A stretch of DNA of 64,000 nt from Purpureocillium takamizusanense (GCF_022605165.1 NC_063077.1:1-64000), one strand, 5' to 3'. Shown: positions 13,023-24,904, counted from the stretch's first letter. Program-made: numbers and translations. Notes: generated by a model from the letters alone, not told the origin.

Positions 13023-14234
13023 TTTTGCGACGAACCGCCCGATGGAAAGCCGGTACCCGGTATCTTTTTAACTCGGCCCCCAGTTTGCCACCCCCGGATG
13101 CAATTAAGCGCTATAAGAACGCTGTGCTCCACCACGGAGTCTGCCTTTCAGATATCCTGCGCCCCTAATGCACAAATTTCGGCTGGACGAGCAACATGGC
13201 TGGTCCACCAGGAACAGAGGTGTGCTACAAAATGTTGTCGGGCCTGCCCCCAGCTGCGCATTTGCTGTGCACCATCGCTGGCCGGGACGCACTGCGCTTG
13301 TTGCCTGCTCCTGAATATGCTTTGTACCTATTAACACAACACTCGCAGGTCGTCTCTCAACACTCGTGAAGGGGTCCGGAATTGTGCTTCGGTGGTCCAA
13401 GTCACGGTGTCTTGCTAGCAACGGGGTTTGAGGCAACACTCATCACAGTGCGGCAGTGCATGGCTGCCTGGCTGACCACCGTTGCTGACGCACAATGCCG
13501 GCCCGTTCTGCAGTGTGCTTGCCAGCAGCTCAGGGATCGCGCGGTGCAACCCTCCGGATCCGCAGGCGCAATTGGAGCAAGTATCGGTGATTGGCGGGCG
13601 TCGCGCTTCACATTAACAGCCCGTGGGCGCTTACAAGCCACGGTCGGCAATCACCAACGCGGCGAAGGCGCCATGACAACTCTGCAGCAGGAAAAGTGGG
13701 TTGAGGATGATTGGTGGGCACGGCCAGGTCGTGGAGACGCTGGGCTTGTGCTGTTACAAATGTCGCGCCATCTGCAGGCCAAATGATGGTCGAAGCCGAG
13801 GATGGCTGGCTGCCCGCCGCCGGTTAGGTGATGCTGCTGAGCTGTCGCGCCACAGTGACGGCAAATGAAACTACGCTTCCTCGACTAGTGCACGAGTCCC
13901 CGTGGCGAGATGCTCAACAGGCAGCATTGGAGCCCTGGGCGTGACGCGGAGGGGCTGTTAGGCGACAGCGCCACGCACGGGCGGCCGCACTGGTGTGTCC
14001 GAAAAAGGCGCCCGGCGCTAAGGAGGGCAGCCCGCGAGGCTGACTTGTGTGCGTCCTCTTCGTTGGCAACAGCCAGCTCCCCCTCGCATCAACAGCCATC
14101 TCCTCAGTGGCGTGCGCTTCAATTTTTTGTCAGTGAATCTCCGGGATACCGCAATCCCAGTGAAACGTTAACCCTGATGTCGTACCGCTACCTATCGTCC
14201 AGGTTTTGACTTTCAGCGTCCGAGCACGTACGCT
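13023..14234. other. Normal-composition spacer, no supported gene
   Basis: No RIP signature and no recognisable protein on either strand. The longest frame (13382-13786, plus) has no motif and overlaps an equally long frame on the other strand. It contains the promoter region of the NLR pseudogene that starts at 14235. Confidence 0.5.
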
Positions 14235-17200
14235 ATGGGAGTGCCAGAAGTTGCTGAACCGAAGAGCCGCAATGAGTACACCGTCGGCTGGGTCTGTGCG
14301 CTACCGAAGGAACAGACGGCCGCGATAGCTATACTAGACTAACGATACCTAGATCTGCCAAATCCACTAAAAGACGACAATGTATATACTCTGGGAGCTA
14401 TTGGCCCGCATAATATCGTCATAGCCTGTCTACCGTAGGGCAAGTATGGGATAAACTCCGTAGCGACCGTCGCGACCCGTATGGCTAGTACGTTTCCGTC
14501 TATTAGGCTAGGCTTTATAGTTGGCATCGGTAGTAGAATTCTACTAAATATCCGGCTTAGTAATATGGTCGTTAGTTCGCCCGATAACGGCTTCCCGGGA
14601 GTTATTTAATGGGATTTCGGTAAAGCAGAAAATAATAGTAAGCTTATTCAAACCGGAGCGTTAAATAATCCGCCAACGGCACTACTAACGGCTATATCGA
14701 AGCTACGGACGAAGCATGATTTGAAGGGGGCGCGAATACCGGAGTACCTATGCGACTTAGCAATTAATTACCTACGATTAGCTTTACAATATGCCAGGCC
14801 TATTAGCATCGGAAATCCTATATCGCATAATTTATATTATAGCTAGTTCAGATAGTACGGCATACTCTCTACGCTTTAGAATGCATTTCTAGCTTTTATT
14901 TAGTACTCTTTTGGTCTATAGGTTCTAAGCTCTCGGGATAGGAGGTCTAATAACGAGTCTACCTTATAAGCTATAGTCGAAGGTTTATAGACGTAGCGCG
15001 ACGATATACCTATTTACTATAGACTAATCGCTTCTAGTAACCGAGTTATTAAAGATACTATACTCCGCGATAATATTAATAATTAGTTTAGCGGGCATAT
15101 ATTATGCGTAGAGATGGAGGCCGCCGGACTTATAGATAATTTCCCTTGCCTCATTATTCGAGGAATTTACGATTATGCCAACTCGGCGAAGAATAAGGAA
15201 TGGTAAGAGTATATAATGGCCGTAGCTACCGCGTATGCTAAGGAGATTATTTCCATTATACTACTAGACGAAGTTCAGTAGATGGATGCTATCCAGAAGA
15301 CCGTTTAGAGACGTATATAATATGCGTTCAATTAGCATTTTCTTAATAGCGTATAGACTGGTTTATAACTGAACGCTCTAGTTGGCTACTAGCTTGATTA
15401 AATAGGAGCTATTAATTTAGTAATTTATAATATCGTCTAAGGCCTGGAGGCGAATACTTACTACCTCGAGCTTAAGTAGTGGCTTTTTCCGCTAGATCTA
15501 TCGACGAACTATAATCATGCTAAGAAGTAGCGCCATAGATCTTCGGGTCAGTGGCTCCTATAGCGTATAGAGTATTCCTTATGGAAAGATTGTAAACGCT
15601 CCTTTTTGTGGATTTACGGAATTCCTAGGTGCGGTAAGACTATTCTCGCGTCTATAGTTATCCGAGATCTAAAAGATAATGCGAGTATTAAAAATATGCT
15701 TTACTTCTTCTTTAACTTTACCGATACGCGTAAGTAATTATTTAAGCATGCCCTCCGCTCTCTTATGATTTAGCTCTACTATAAGAATAAGGATACCTAA
15801 AAGTACGTAGACTTGCTTTTCGCCTCTAGTAAATCCGGAAAGTAATAGCCAACCGTTAATTCTTTATGCAAGACCTTCGCCGCCATAACTAAGCAGGCTA
15901 GTAAAGTAAACATCATTCTCGATGCGCTAGACGAGTGCCAGATATAGAATGGATATCGAGCTAGCGAGCTCTTTCCGTAGATAGGGTCTTTTATAGTCTC
16001 TCTGTAAAAGAATGTTCGCCTCTTTATTACAAGCCGCCCTAAATAGCATATAAAGTCTGCTATAGAGAAATGGGTCGATCGCTAAGGTATTATCCTAATT
16101 TAAAGCTGCCTAGTTAAGAGTAATATATCTATATATATCTACACGAAAGTACGCAATAGCGAAGGTCTAGTAAGATAGTATTTACGACTAGATATCTAAG
16201 ACTAAATCGAAGTTACTCTTAACGAAAAGGCAGACGGCATATACGTACCCTTTACCGTAGCTTAGGAACATAGGCTGAACCTACAGGTTTCGTTAGGTTA
16301 CCTGCTAATTAGATGCCCTTAAAAACTATCTAGACCCCCTTACCTTACGAGCTGCCCTTAGGTCTCTGCCGAGGATACTAGATAATATATACGCTCGGAT
16401 CTTGAGTAACTTACTATAAGAGCATAGGCATCGTATAGTACTTATTTTATAGTTCTTAGCCTATTCCGAGAGGCCATTAACTATCGAAGAGGCTATAGAT
16501 GCGATCGTATTAAATACTAATTCGAAGCCTCGATTTAAGCGCTAAAATAGAATGCCACTTCCAGAAGAGGTTTTAAGGTACTGTTCTAGCCTGGTAGCTG
16601 TAAAGAGAAACGAAGGGGACAATAGACATAGCAAGACGGACAGCAAAGCTATAAGTATAACCGACGAAGAGCCTAGTAGAGTGGCCATAACACGGCTGTA
16701 GCTTGCACATTTTTCCGTGAAGGAATATCTGATGTCAGACCGATTAGGAACGAGCGTCGCTAACCATTTCAGAGAGCCTAATGCCAGAGCTGCTATCGCA
16801 GAAGTCTGCCTTGCGTACCTGCTGGATATGGATAAGCGTCTTCCGATACCGGAACTCGAACAATTATACTGGTTGGCCTAATACTCTGTACGGTACTGGC
16901 CTAACTATGCCGCGGTCGCGGAGAGTGGCTCCAAAAAGGTCCGCGCACTCCTGGCGGATTTTTTTTCTTGTGATACTACTCGGACAATATCTTACCGACT
17001 ATACGACCATGATCGATCGCTGTTACACGGCTCCGACCGTTACAAAATTGCAGGAGCTCTATATTACGCCTCGCTTAGGGGCTTATACTGTTTAGTTCAG
17101 GCTCTGATCGAAAATAGCGCTAATCCTAACGCTCGTAGTAGATACTATAGTACCGCTCTCTAGGCTACTTTATACGAAGGATACTTAGGGGTAGTTAAGT

Positions 17201-18855
17201 TACTACTCGATAAGGGTGCTAATATTAACGCTAAGGACGGAAGGTATAGTAGCGCTCTCTATACTACTTTATATTAGGGATATAAAGAGGTAGTCTAAAC
17301 GCTACTTAATAGAGGCGCTAATACTAATACTTAATATAGGATCTTTCGCTACGCTCTTAAAGTAGCTTTTTTAAGAAAATACCTAAAGATTATTTAAATA
17401 CTCTTAGATATAGGTATTAATACTAATACTATAGGCAGATTCACTAGTAACCTTCTCTAAGCTACTATAATTAAAGGGCAAGAGAATATAATCTAAATAC
17501 TACTTAATAGAGGTACTAATATTAACGCTAGGCCTAAGTTCTATAGAAACGCCCTCTAGGCTACTATATATAGAGGACTCTATTAAGTAGTCTAGACTTT
17601 AATCGATAACGGTATTAATATTAACGCTAAAGGTAAAATAGATAATAACGCTCTTTAAGCTACTTTATTAAAGGGGCATTAATAAGTAATTAAGATATTA
17701 CTTAATTTAAGTATAGATATTAATACTTATTTAGGCCTAAACTATAGTATCGCTCTTTAGGCTACTTTATATAGAGGATACCTATAAATAGTCTAGATTC
17801 TAATCGATAAGAGCGCTAATATTAACGTATAAGGCCTTAAGTATAGTAATACTCTTTAGGTTACTTTATATAAAAGATACCTATAAGTAGTCTAGATTCT
17901 AGTCGATAAAGGCGCTAATATTAACGCTAAAGGTAGCGAATATAATAACGCTCTTTAGGCTACTTTATCTAAAAGATACCTATAAGTAGTTTAAATTCTA
18001 GTCAATAAGGGCGCTAACGTTAATATATAAGACCTTAAGCGTAATAACGCTCTTTAGGTTACTTTATATAAAAGATACCTATAAGTAGTCTAGATTTTAG
18101 TCGATAAAGGCGCTAATATTAACGCTAAAGGTAGTAAGTATAGTAATACTCTTTAGGCTACTTCGTTTAAAGGATACCTATAAGTAGTCTAGATTTTAAT
18201 TAATAAGGGCGCCGATATTAATATATAAGACCTTAAGTATAGTAATACTCTTTAAGTTACTTTATATAGAGGATACCTATAAGTAGTCTAGATTTTAGTC
18301 GATAATAATATTAATATTAACGCTAAAGGTAATAAATATAATAATACTCTCTAGGCTATTTCGTCTAAAAGATACCTATAAGTAGTCTAGATTCTAGTTA
18401 ATAAAGGCGCTGACGTTAATATATAAGACCTTAAGTATAGTAATATTCTTTAAGTTACTTTATATAGAGGATACTTATAAGTAATCTAGATTTTAGTCGA
18501 TAATAGTATTAACGTTAATACCGAAGGTAGCGAGTATAATAACGCTCTCTAGGCTACTTTATATAGAGGATATTAGAAGGTAGTCTAGTTACTACTCGAT
18601 AAGGGTACTAATATTAATATATAGGGCGGCCCGAATAGCAATGCTCTCTCCGCTACCTTACGAGCAGGACGCGAAAAGATAGTTACGATACTGCTCGATA
18701 ATGGCGCAGACGTAGACACGCTTAGCGGAGAAGATAGGAACGCCGTCTAATGGTTCCATAGCGAACGTGCAAAAATGAGCCAGAAGTTAGCCGAAATCAG
18801 AGCAATAAGATTGGCATGGGTAAATGGTAAAGGGACGTACATACCTAAGCCTTGA
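14235..18855 (+). pseudogene. RIP-inactivated NLR-type gene: nucleoside phosphorylase, NACHT and ankyrin repeats
   Basis: The gene starts at ATG 14235 and ends at TGA 18853-18855. Domains in order: a PNP_UDP-type domain from its first residues (EYTVGWVCALPKE near the start); a NACHT module with P-loop GIPRCGKT at 15618-15641 and Walker B LDALDEC at 15918-15938; a winged-helix-like stretch (AYSERPLTIEEA, about 16,460); and about 17 ankyrin repeats of 33 codons from 17,100 to 18,750. One 46-base intron (16241-16286) restores the phase. Its donor now reads AT where GT is expected, itself a TG-to-TA change. With it the frame is open over about 1,525 codons except for many TAA/TAG stops. Such STAND proteins act in fungal non-self recognition and programmed cell death. 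No indels are seen, so inactivation was by point mutation alone. Confidence 0.9.
17833..18624 (+). repeat. 198-bp higher-order repeat of paired ankyrin units
   Basis: Within the ankyrin region the phrase (G)RCCTTAAG recurs at 17833, 18031, 18229 and 18427, exactly 198 bases apart, that is two 33-codon ankyrin units. Alternate units end in an INAKG-like or an NIQDLK-like sequence, so the dimer was amplified as a block. The copies share many of the same TAG/TAA positions. Confidence 0.85.
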
Positions 18856-19544
18856 AAACCTTGCAGTCGACTGCTTTAGTTTGCGTCGGGTCTAAGTACA
18901 AGGAAACTGCGGCCACCGCACAAATACATTCAGAGGTTCGCGTATGGAGCGTGCACACTACTTGAAAACTTCCAAGTTAGTTGCATTCGGAGGAAGAGTT
19001 CCGAAATTACTGGTAGGCTTCTGCAGTGTGGTGCAAAGCGGACTTATCCCCCAATTCCAAACAACAATTGCTATCAAGTTCTGGGACAAAGGCGCGGATG
19101 CGCACCAGCAAAAGTTTGGGGGGCATAGCGATGACGCCATAACCATGACTTTATTGTCTCGGCCTTAATTAAAGCGGTGGATGAAGTAGTTGGGCTTGAC
19201 ACTACTACTAAGTCCGCCAAACAGTCGAGATTCTGTCCGGAAACAGGTTCGTTCTACGGACGATGCCACGCCTTGCCAAGAGACGGTACAAAGGACTTGT
19301 GTTGTATAATTGAGCTTAGCTGAAGAAATGTTCATCCTCGATGCCCCTAGCCCGACACTGGCAGTATTCGTCTAGTACAGAAGATTATGATAACCGTTAG
19401 GCATGTCCTGTCTAGGCGGAGCTGGAGCCGAGGCCCTCTTTATTTCCACTGCAATCTGAGGTTCCCTCCCATCATGGCAGAAGGTCACCGTAATTGGCCA
19501 TGAAAATGTGTCGTGGTTATTCCGGGACCCTCAATACCATGACA
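18856..19544. other. Normal-composition spacer, no supported gene
   Basis: CA/TG content returns to normal right after the NLR stop codon. Two short overlapping frames on opposite strands (18944-19168 and 18958-19146) have no motif. Nothing else is visible. Confidence 0.5.
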
Positions 19545-19955
19545 TCAATGGAACTTCAACACTGTCGAATAATGCACCTGCAAGCTGCCGCGAGACCTGC
19601 CTGGAAACGTGGCGTTGAACTGCTGATGTATCTCAGCCCATGAGAGCATTCCCTCCCTCTTCAGTTTGATCAGCAGATCGTCTTCCTCGGGTGCGAATTT
19701 GGCCCTCGTTGTGGCGGGATTCCGCCTTGTTTGACTACCCTGCCCTCTTGTCGAAGCGCGATTACGTTTCCGACTCGTTTCACCTCGTTGACCATGGGCC
19801 GCAGGAAAGGGCCATTCGAACTGGAGCTGGAAGGTTGCCACGCCATCCACAATAACGCGCTTCAATATGGCATTATGCAATGGCCATTCTTCGAAACGTG
19901 CGCCGATCGCGCCGATGTCTTCTCCGTCAGGTGTGCCATGCGACGTATAGTGTGT
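19545..19955 (-). pseudogene. Truncated Myb/SANT-like DNA-binding protein
   Basis: The minus strand is open from 19955 to the stop at 19545. It encodes a segment with an ATFQLQFEW strand-like motif, a basic linker, and a C-terminal Myb/SANT-like domain (KFAPEEDDLLIKLKREG, then LSWAEIHQQF and FPGRSRGSLQVHY). The spacing of the Trp and of the FPGR-(S/T) turn is typical of fungal one-repeat Myb-like domains. There is no start codon: the frame reaches the edge of the hAT element at about 19,960. The N-terminal part was probably separated by the transposon; a Ser/Pro-rich minus-strand frame on its far side (22979-22730) could be part of it, but I cannot prove this. Confidence 0.65.
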
Positions 19956-19960
19956 CTATC

Positions 19961-20002
19961 AACCAAGTAAAGCAAAAAATGACCCCTTTGCTTTACTTAG
20001 TT
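19961..20002. repeat. Terminal palindrome of the hAT element, left end
   Basis: AAGTAAAGCAAA (19965-19976) is followed after a 10-base spacer by its exact complement (19987-19998). The pairing extends outward through AACC/GGTT with one mismatch at 19964/19999 that a G-to-A change would explain. It lies exactly at the junction between RIP-mutated and normal DNA. Confidence 0.6.
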
Positions 20003-20079
20003 AATAGCAACCTATTACTTTACTTAGTTTACTTAATAGTAAGGCCTTACTTTACTCGGTTAGTTAGTATTGCTTAACT

Positions 20080-22080
20080 TCTACTATGGCATTCTAAATT
20101 TAGTATCTTATATATTAATAAATATTACTTACCTAACTATATTAATATGCCCGATCGAAGTAAATACTTTTAGCATTTAATAGCCGCGACTATATTTAAC
20201 TAAGGCGATTGCGCTTATCCATAATAACCTTTTTCGTCCTAGAAAAGATACGTTTATATTTAGCGCTTATCGCTAGGTAACTAAATAAGTCGAAGGCCAT
20301 TCTAAATAAGACTAGGTAGTCTAATATATAGTATACCTACTATTCTAGAGGGTCCTCGACTTCTAGATCGGCTTTTATAGTCCTAGCTATAAACTTATTA
20401 AGCTCGGACGTAAGTTTTGCCCGTTTCTTTTTATGCATACCTAATATAGTAACCGCAACGAGCCTCTAATAACGCTTACGAGCTTACTAAAGTAAGTTAA
20501 GGGATCTTACGTTATCGGCCGCGTTATTACCGTTTTCCTCCTCCTATATCTATTATAAGCTCTCTATAGTATCTACGTTTATAGCCGCCTCCTCGTACTT
20601 TATATATATCTCCTATATAACTCTCTTCGCCTCGCTAACCTATTGCTTATTATAGCTCTACTTAAGTTCGAAGTATATAAACTTATTTACTAGATATAGC
20701 GCTATTATGCACTAGTATATAAGTATAGTATCTATAAGACCGAAATATTCTTTAAGCTTAATACGTATAGCGTTAATAGTATAGGAATAATATATAGACA
20801 CTACGTTAGGGTAGTTATTAGTAAACTTTCCCGCCTCCTATAGCTTCTTAAAGAGGATATTAAGCGACTCGATTATCTTATAAAGGGAACTATAAGATCC
20901 TTCTAGGCTAGCCTTATTTGCCTAACCTTCTATACGCTTTATTAGCTCCTTAAAAGGCTTTAAAATAGTAAGGAGGTAGTTTAGGTCGATCTAATCCTAG
21001 GGAGTAAGGATATCTTATAAGATATCGTATCTTTCGCCGGTATAGTTATAATTAAGGAAAAGGAGATTAATAGCGTAGCGGAGTTTTAGAGCTCTTTCAA
21101 TCATTATATAGGCAGAGTTCTAATAGATCCCGCCGTCGACTAAGACTCTAGTATAGAGTTACTCGATACTGCCCTTATCGTACGCCTATAAAATATACCG
21201 CTTTAGTTACTCTCGTCGTTAGTCTATTCGGTTAATCTATATATAGAAGTTATAAAGCTTACCGATAAAGCTTTACTTCCTCTATATCTTAAATCGCTTA
21301 TTATCGGATGCCTTAAGTAGCTATCTCTCTAGCTCATTAACGCCCTTCCTAAAGAGGAGCGCTTTAACGATTAGATTTAGTATATACCTAACGTACCGAA
21401 GACGACTCTTATAATCGATAGTAGAGTATCGCTTCGCTAGCTTACGAATATATATATTATTATTGCTTACGTTATCTATTATAAAGAAGCTAATAGCGGC
21501 GGCTATACTATAATATTCGATAACTATTAATAGGACTTTCGTAATATTCTCGCCGGAGTATAGGCCCTTTAGCGGCAAGAGGTCTAAAAGAGCTATTCGG
21601 AGACTATATTTTTTATCTAAGAAGTAGGCAATAATAGCTAGGTAGTTAGTCCCCTCTTCGGATATCTACGTATCGGCCAAGAGATAAATCTTACTATTAG
21701 CGTAATAAAGCTATTCCTTTAATTAAGTACGCCTCTTAATATCGCTAAATTACTTCTCTCTAATCTAGCTACTAAGCGCTAATAGGCTCTTAGGTATAAT
21801 CTTATCGCTATCCTTTAAATATATCGCGAAAATATCGTACGTATAGCAATAGGTTACTTAGCGAAAGCTAAGATTAAGATCGACTACCTAGTCTATAAAG
21901 TCGGTTCTAAATTAGAGGTCGTTAAATACTACGCGTCGGCCCTTAAGGTATAATACCGGCTTTATAACCCCCTAAGCTATATTAAAAGGGTTAGACCTTA
22001 CTACTTTATAGCTAAATTCTTCTAGTTTATAATAGTGCTTTAGGTAGTAAATAACGCTAGTCGTACTCTCGCTAGTAAAT
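20080..22080 (-). pseudogene. hAT transposase, destroyed by RIP
   Basis: The minus strand reads as a fungal hAT transposase with TAA/TAG stops in Gln positions. An unbroken piece (21578-21321) contains the signature of the RNase H-like core: SGENITKVLL, then a DNVSNNN segment and a ...ILNLIVKALLFRKG segment. A later part reads as the C-terminal dimerisation region (LFSYLAISAKYKRIFS, about 20,200), where the canonical motif has Ala-Glu-Cys-Glu-Arg. Boundaries are approximate, and the element cannot be active in cis. Confidence 0.8.
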
Positions 22081-22706
22081 AGCGTAGTCTCGTAATGGTC
22101 GCTATAATAGCAATACTTATAGAGCTAGTACTTATTGTCCCCGTCTATAGTAAGTTATGCACCGTGCCTATAGATTGCCGACGGCTAGGCCTTCGAGTTA
22201 ATAGTACGCTTATAGGGCTAACGATATCGAATAGACGGCATAGGCTTCCTATTATAGCGAATTTTCTCCTACTCTATAGGGAAAGCGCACTAAGATGCCT
22301 TTAGTAAGTCTCGATCGTAGGAAACGGGCCCGGTAGCAGGCACATCGGTAGGCAGATCGGTCGGGGTCGAATACGGTTTAGGAAGCTTAACTAAGTAGAG
22401 CCTATTAGCTTAGAGGAGGTCCTAGAGGGTATAGCTTATCTAAGCCTGCCATTAGGCCGAAGGAATAAAGGTGAAGGCATGGTTGATTTAGGAGACAGCT
22501 AACGCCAGACATTACAGGACCTCAACGAGATGGAGAGCGGGTGGCACAGCTAAAGTTCGTCTGCCGATGCTCGACTAAAAAAGGGGTCACGGTAAATTAG
22601 TCGAGCAACTTAAAGTTAGCCCGAGTAAGACAAATATGCTTACCTCTAGTTAGTCGGAGGACGGCTTGCTCGTAGTTACTCGTTACGTAATCAACCAATC
22701 TCAAGC

Positions 22707-22728
22707 AACCAAGCAAGGTAACTTGGTT
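22707..22728. repeat. Terminal inverted repeat of the hAT element, right end
   Basis: AACCAAG (22707-22713) and CTTGGTT (22722-22728) form a small palindrome. The outer arm, read on the minus strand, matches the first bases of the left end (AACCAAGT). Composition changes to normal just beyond. Confidence 0.5.
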
Positions 22729-23889
22729 AATGGACACCCTGGCGACGTGGTCGGGCTGGGCAGCCTGCTCGGGATTATTTGACTCTCGGGTGGCGTAGTA
22801 TCTGTTGCAGGAAACGCTGCGGTGCTGCCCCTGCTTCGGCGGATCGTTATTGCATCAGGCTCACATCCCCCACTCTTCTGCGATACTTGTTTGGATGGAA
22901 CATCCTCGACGTCTATGCTGCCTTGCCTCGAATGGCCGGTGTGAACGCCACTTGCACTACCTATCTGTCGCACAACCAACCAGGCTCGGGCCGTATACCA
23001 TACTTACTCAGCAAGGTTGTGCATGGAATTCGGATACTATAACACGCATGTTAAGGTCGAGCGTCTGCATGCGTGGTGTTTTGGACCCTCGTTGAGGTCA
23101 AAGCTCAAACACGGGATGTGCCAGGCATCGCCGACAGCCTCATTTCCAAGGATTCTGCACCACAAAGCAGGTCTCTCCTTTGTCTATAAAGAGCCGCGCT
23201 TTGACGTGCGTCTAGCTCGAGCTCTTCAAGATAATTCTCATCAATTGACTGATACCAAAGATGGACCCAGTGGCCCCAGTTGTCCGACAGGCGCCAATTG
23301 GACTTGTGGCCGCGGCCAGGACGAGACTGCCGCTGCTGTGCGATGATGCTTCGTCCACTAATTGGCTCGGCCAAACATGTCAATTGCATGGATCTACATG
23401 TCCAGAATTGGACGAAACGCTGCCAGTGGAGGCTCCACTTCATTGGCAGGAATTGGACGAGGCGCCACACCTGAGGATGCCGCCAATCTCGAGATGCCGC
23501 CATCAGGAAGCCTTCAATCCATCCGGGATGCCTTCCATCTGCGGGGTGCCTACACATCAGGAAATGGACAGGCCCCACATCACTGAGGATGCCGCCGCCA
23601 ACCTGCGGAATGCCATCAGCAGGAAGCTCCAAATCCATTGCAGCCGACGACACGATGCAGCGAGGGACTCCACGCAACAAGGTCGAGAGGCGGACATCTG
23701 GCTGCGGCTATATGCTGGTGCAAAGATTCGGGCTTGCGCGTCAAAAAGTAGACAACAGGGCTGCGCTTGGGGCGCTCGTAATGATGTTGACAATGTACTG
23801 TACACAAACGTCTTTGGGAGGGTGACTGCGCTTGAGGTTGCAGTGAACAGAATGGCACTTCTGGCCGTCGCCGAGGGAGGAAAGGGGTT

Positions 23890-23905
23890 GGGGGGGGGGG
23901 GGGGG
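23890..23905 (+). repeat. Run of 16 G
   Basis: An uninterrupted G homopolymer, one of the longest in the window. It is prone to length error in sequencing, so any frame crossing it should not be trusted. Confidence 0.9.
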
Positions 23906-24309
23906 CAAGAAAAACCTTTGTGGCCAGCTCCTGGCCTGCATCCGCCGCACGCTGGGCACCAACAATCGGGTGAAGCGACGGCACAAAGGGCTCTTGTTCT
24001 CGACCGCATGTGGACAAGCTGGTCATACGGCCTTGATCACAAAGCGATTGCGCCCCTGGCTAAACTCTGTGCAAGGTACAACATTGGACAGCATGGCGTG
24101 GCGAGCGGCATCTCTGGCGTTTTGGTCGTCAAATGGACAAACGGGTACGGGGAGTCCCTCGTTGGAGCCGCAACAGCAAGGGCCACTATCCACAAAGCTT
24201 TGCTCAGCGGGAGTGCGCTGGCTGTTGCGCTACTGGGCCTAGGTCACAGGTTGCCTTTTGCTGGTAGTAGCCAAGGCGGCGACGTACGGGGCTGGAGCAG
24301 CTGCACGGG

Positions 24310-24397
24310 TAGGCGGTGGAGTAGGCGGTGTCGAATGGAGTAGGCGGTGTCGAATGGAGTAGGCGGTGTCGAATGGAGTAGGCGGTGTCGAATGGGA
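24310..24397 (+). repeat. 19-bp minisatellite (TAGGCGGTGTCGAATGGAG)
   Basis: One short leading copy and four near-identical 19-base copies in tandem, the last with a G inserted near its end. Confidence 0.9.
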
Positions 24398-24410
24398 GAA
24401 ATACGTGGGG

Positions 24411-24500
24411 GTAGGCGGTGTATCCATGGGGGCGACAATATCCACACAAGGAAGGCGGTGTACACACAAGGAAGGCGGTGTACACACGAGGAAGGCGGCG
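24411..24500 (+). repeat. Related 20-bp minisatellite (AGGCGGTGTACACACAAGGA)
   Basis: About three 20-base copies sharing the AGGCGGTGT core of the preceding array, with a diverged first unit. The two arrays look like offspring of one core sequence. Confidence 0.8.
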
Positions 24501-24904
24501 TCCTTCGTGAGCCCAATTCCGTTACTCTCCTACTGCACTGTTTACATGCCGAATGGGCAAGAAACAATAACTCATTCTACGTGTCAATCTTGCGGATCCC
24601 ATTGTGTGATGCAAGCGTTGCATTACTCACCATTCAGTTAATTCCGATGTTCGTCGTTCGCCGCTTAACAACGCGGTCATCGAAGCAGGCGACGACGGGC
24701 CCGGGCGCTACACAGGCTGTGGCGTGTTGGCACTGTGTTGTCGAGATGAGGGGATGTCAGCTGTGGCGCTCTGGTAAATTGGGCAGGCGGTGACCAGCGA
24801 AGAAGTTAATGCCTGAAAACTTGGGGTGGAGCTGTGAGCAAATGCCGCAGGATGTGGCGGAAGTCACCTACTAGAAGCGGCGGCATTTGCCCGAGGACGC
24901 AGAT

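Larger units (their letters stand above)
19961..22728 (-). mobile_element. hAT-family DNA transposon, RIP-mutated
   Basis: This is a block of about 2.77 kb carrying a RIP-damaged hAT transposase on the minus strand. Both ends show the same short terminal sequence: ATCAACCAAGTAA at the left and, on the other strand, ATTAACCAAGTTA at the right, consistent with terminal inverted repeats. No clear 8-bp target duplication is seen in the flanks, so the exact ends are uncertain. The segment 22,320-22,728 is less heavily mutated than the transposase. Confidence 0.75.
22729..24904. other. Normal-composition spacer with minisatellites, no supported gene
   Basis: Long open frames exist on both strands here (23261-24343 plus, 23105-23680 minus). 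They overlap each other, run through simple repeats and an imperfectly repeated GAGGATGCCGCC-type phrase near 23,475-23,610, and show no recognisable domain. I do not call them as genes. Confidence 0.5.

Noticed and set aside
19961..22728. 8-bp target-site duplication of the hAT element
   Set aside because: The bases outside the two inferred ends do not match, so either the ends are misplaced or the duplication has decayed.
23261..24343. 360-codon open frame on the plus strand
   Set aside because: It runs through the 16-base G run and the minisatellite, overlaps a 191-codon frame on the other strand, and has no recognisable domain.
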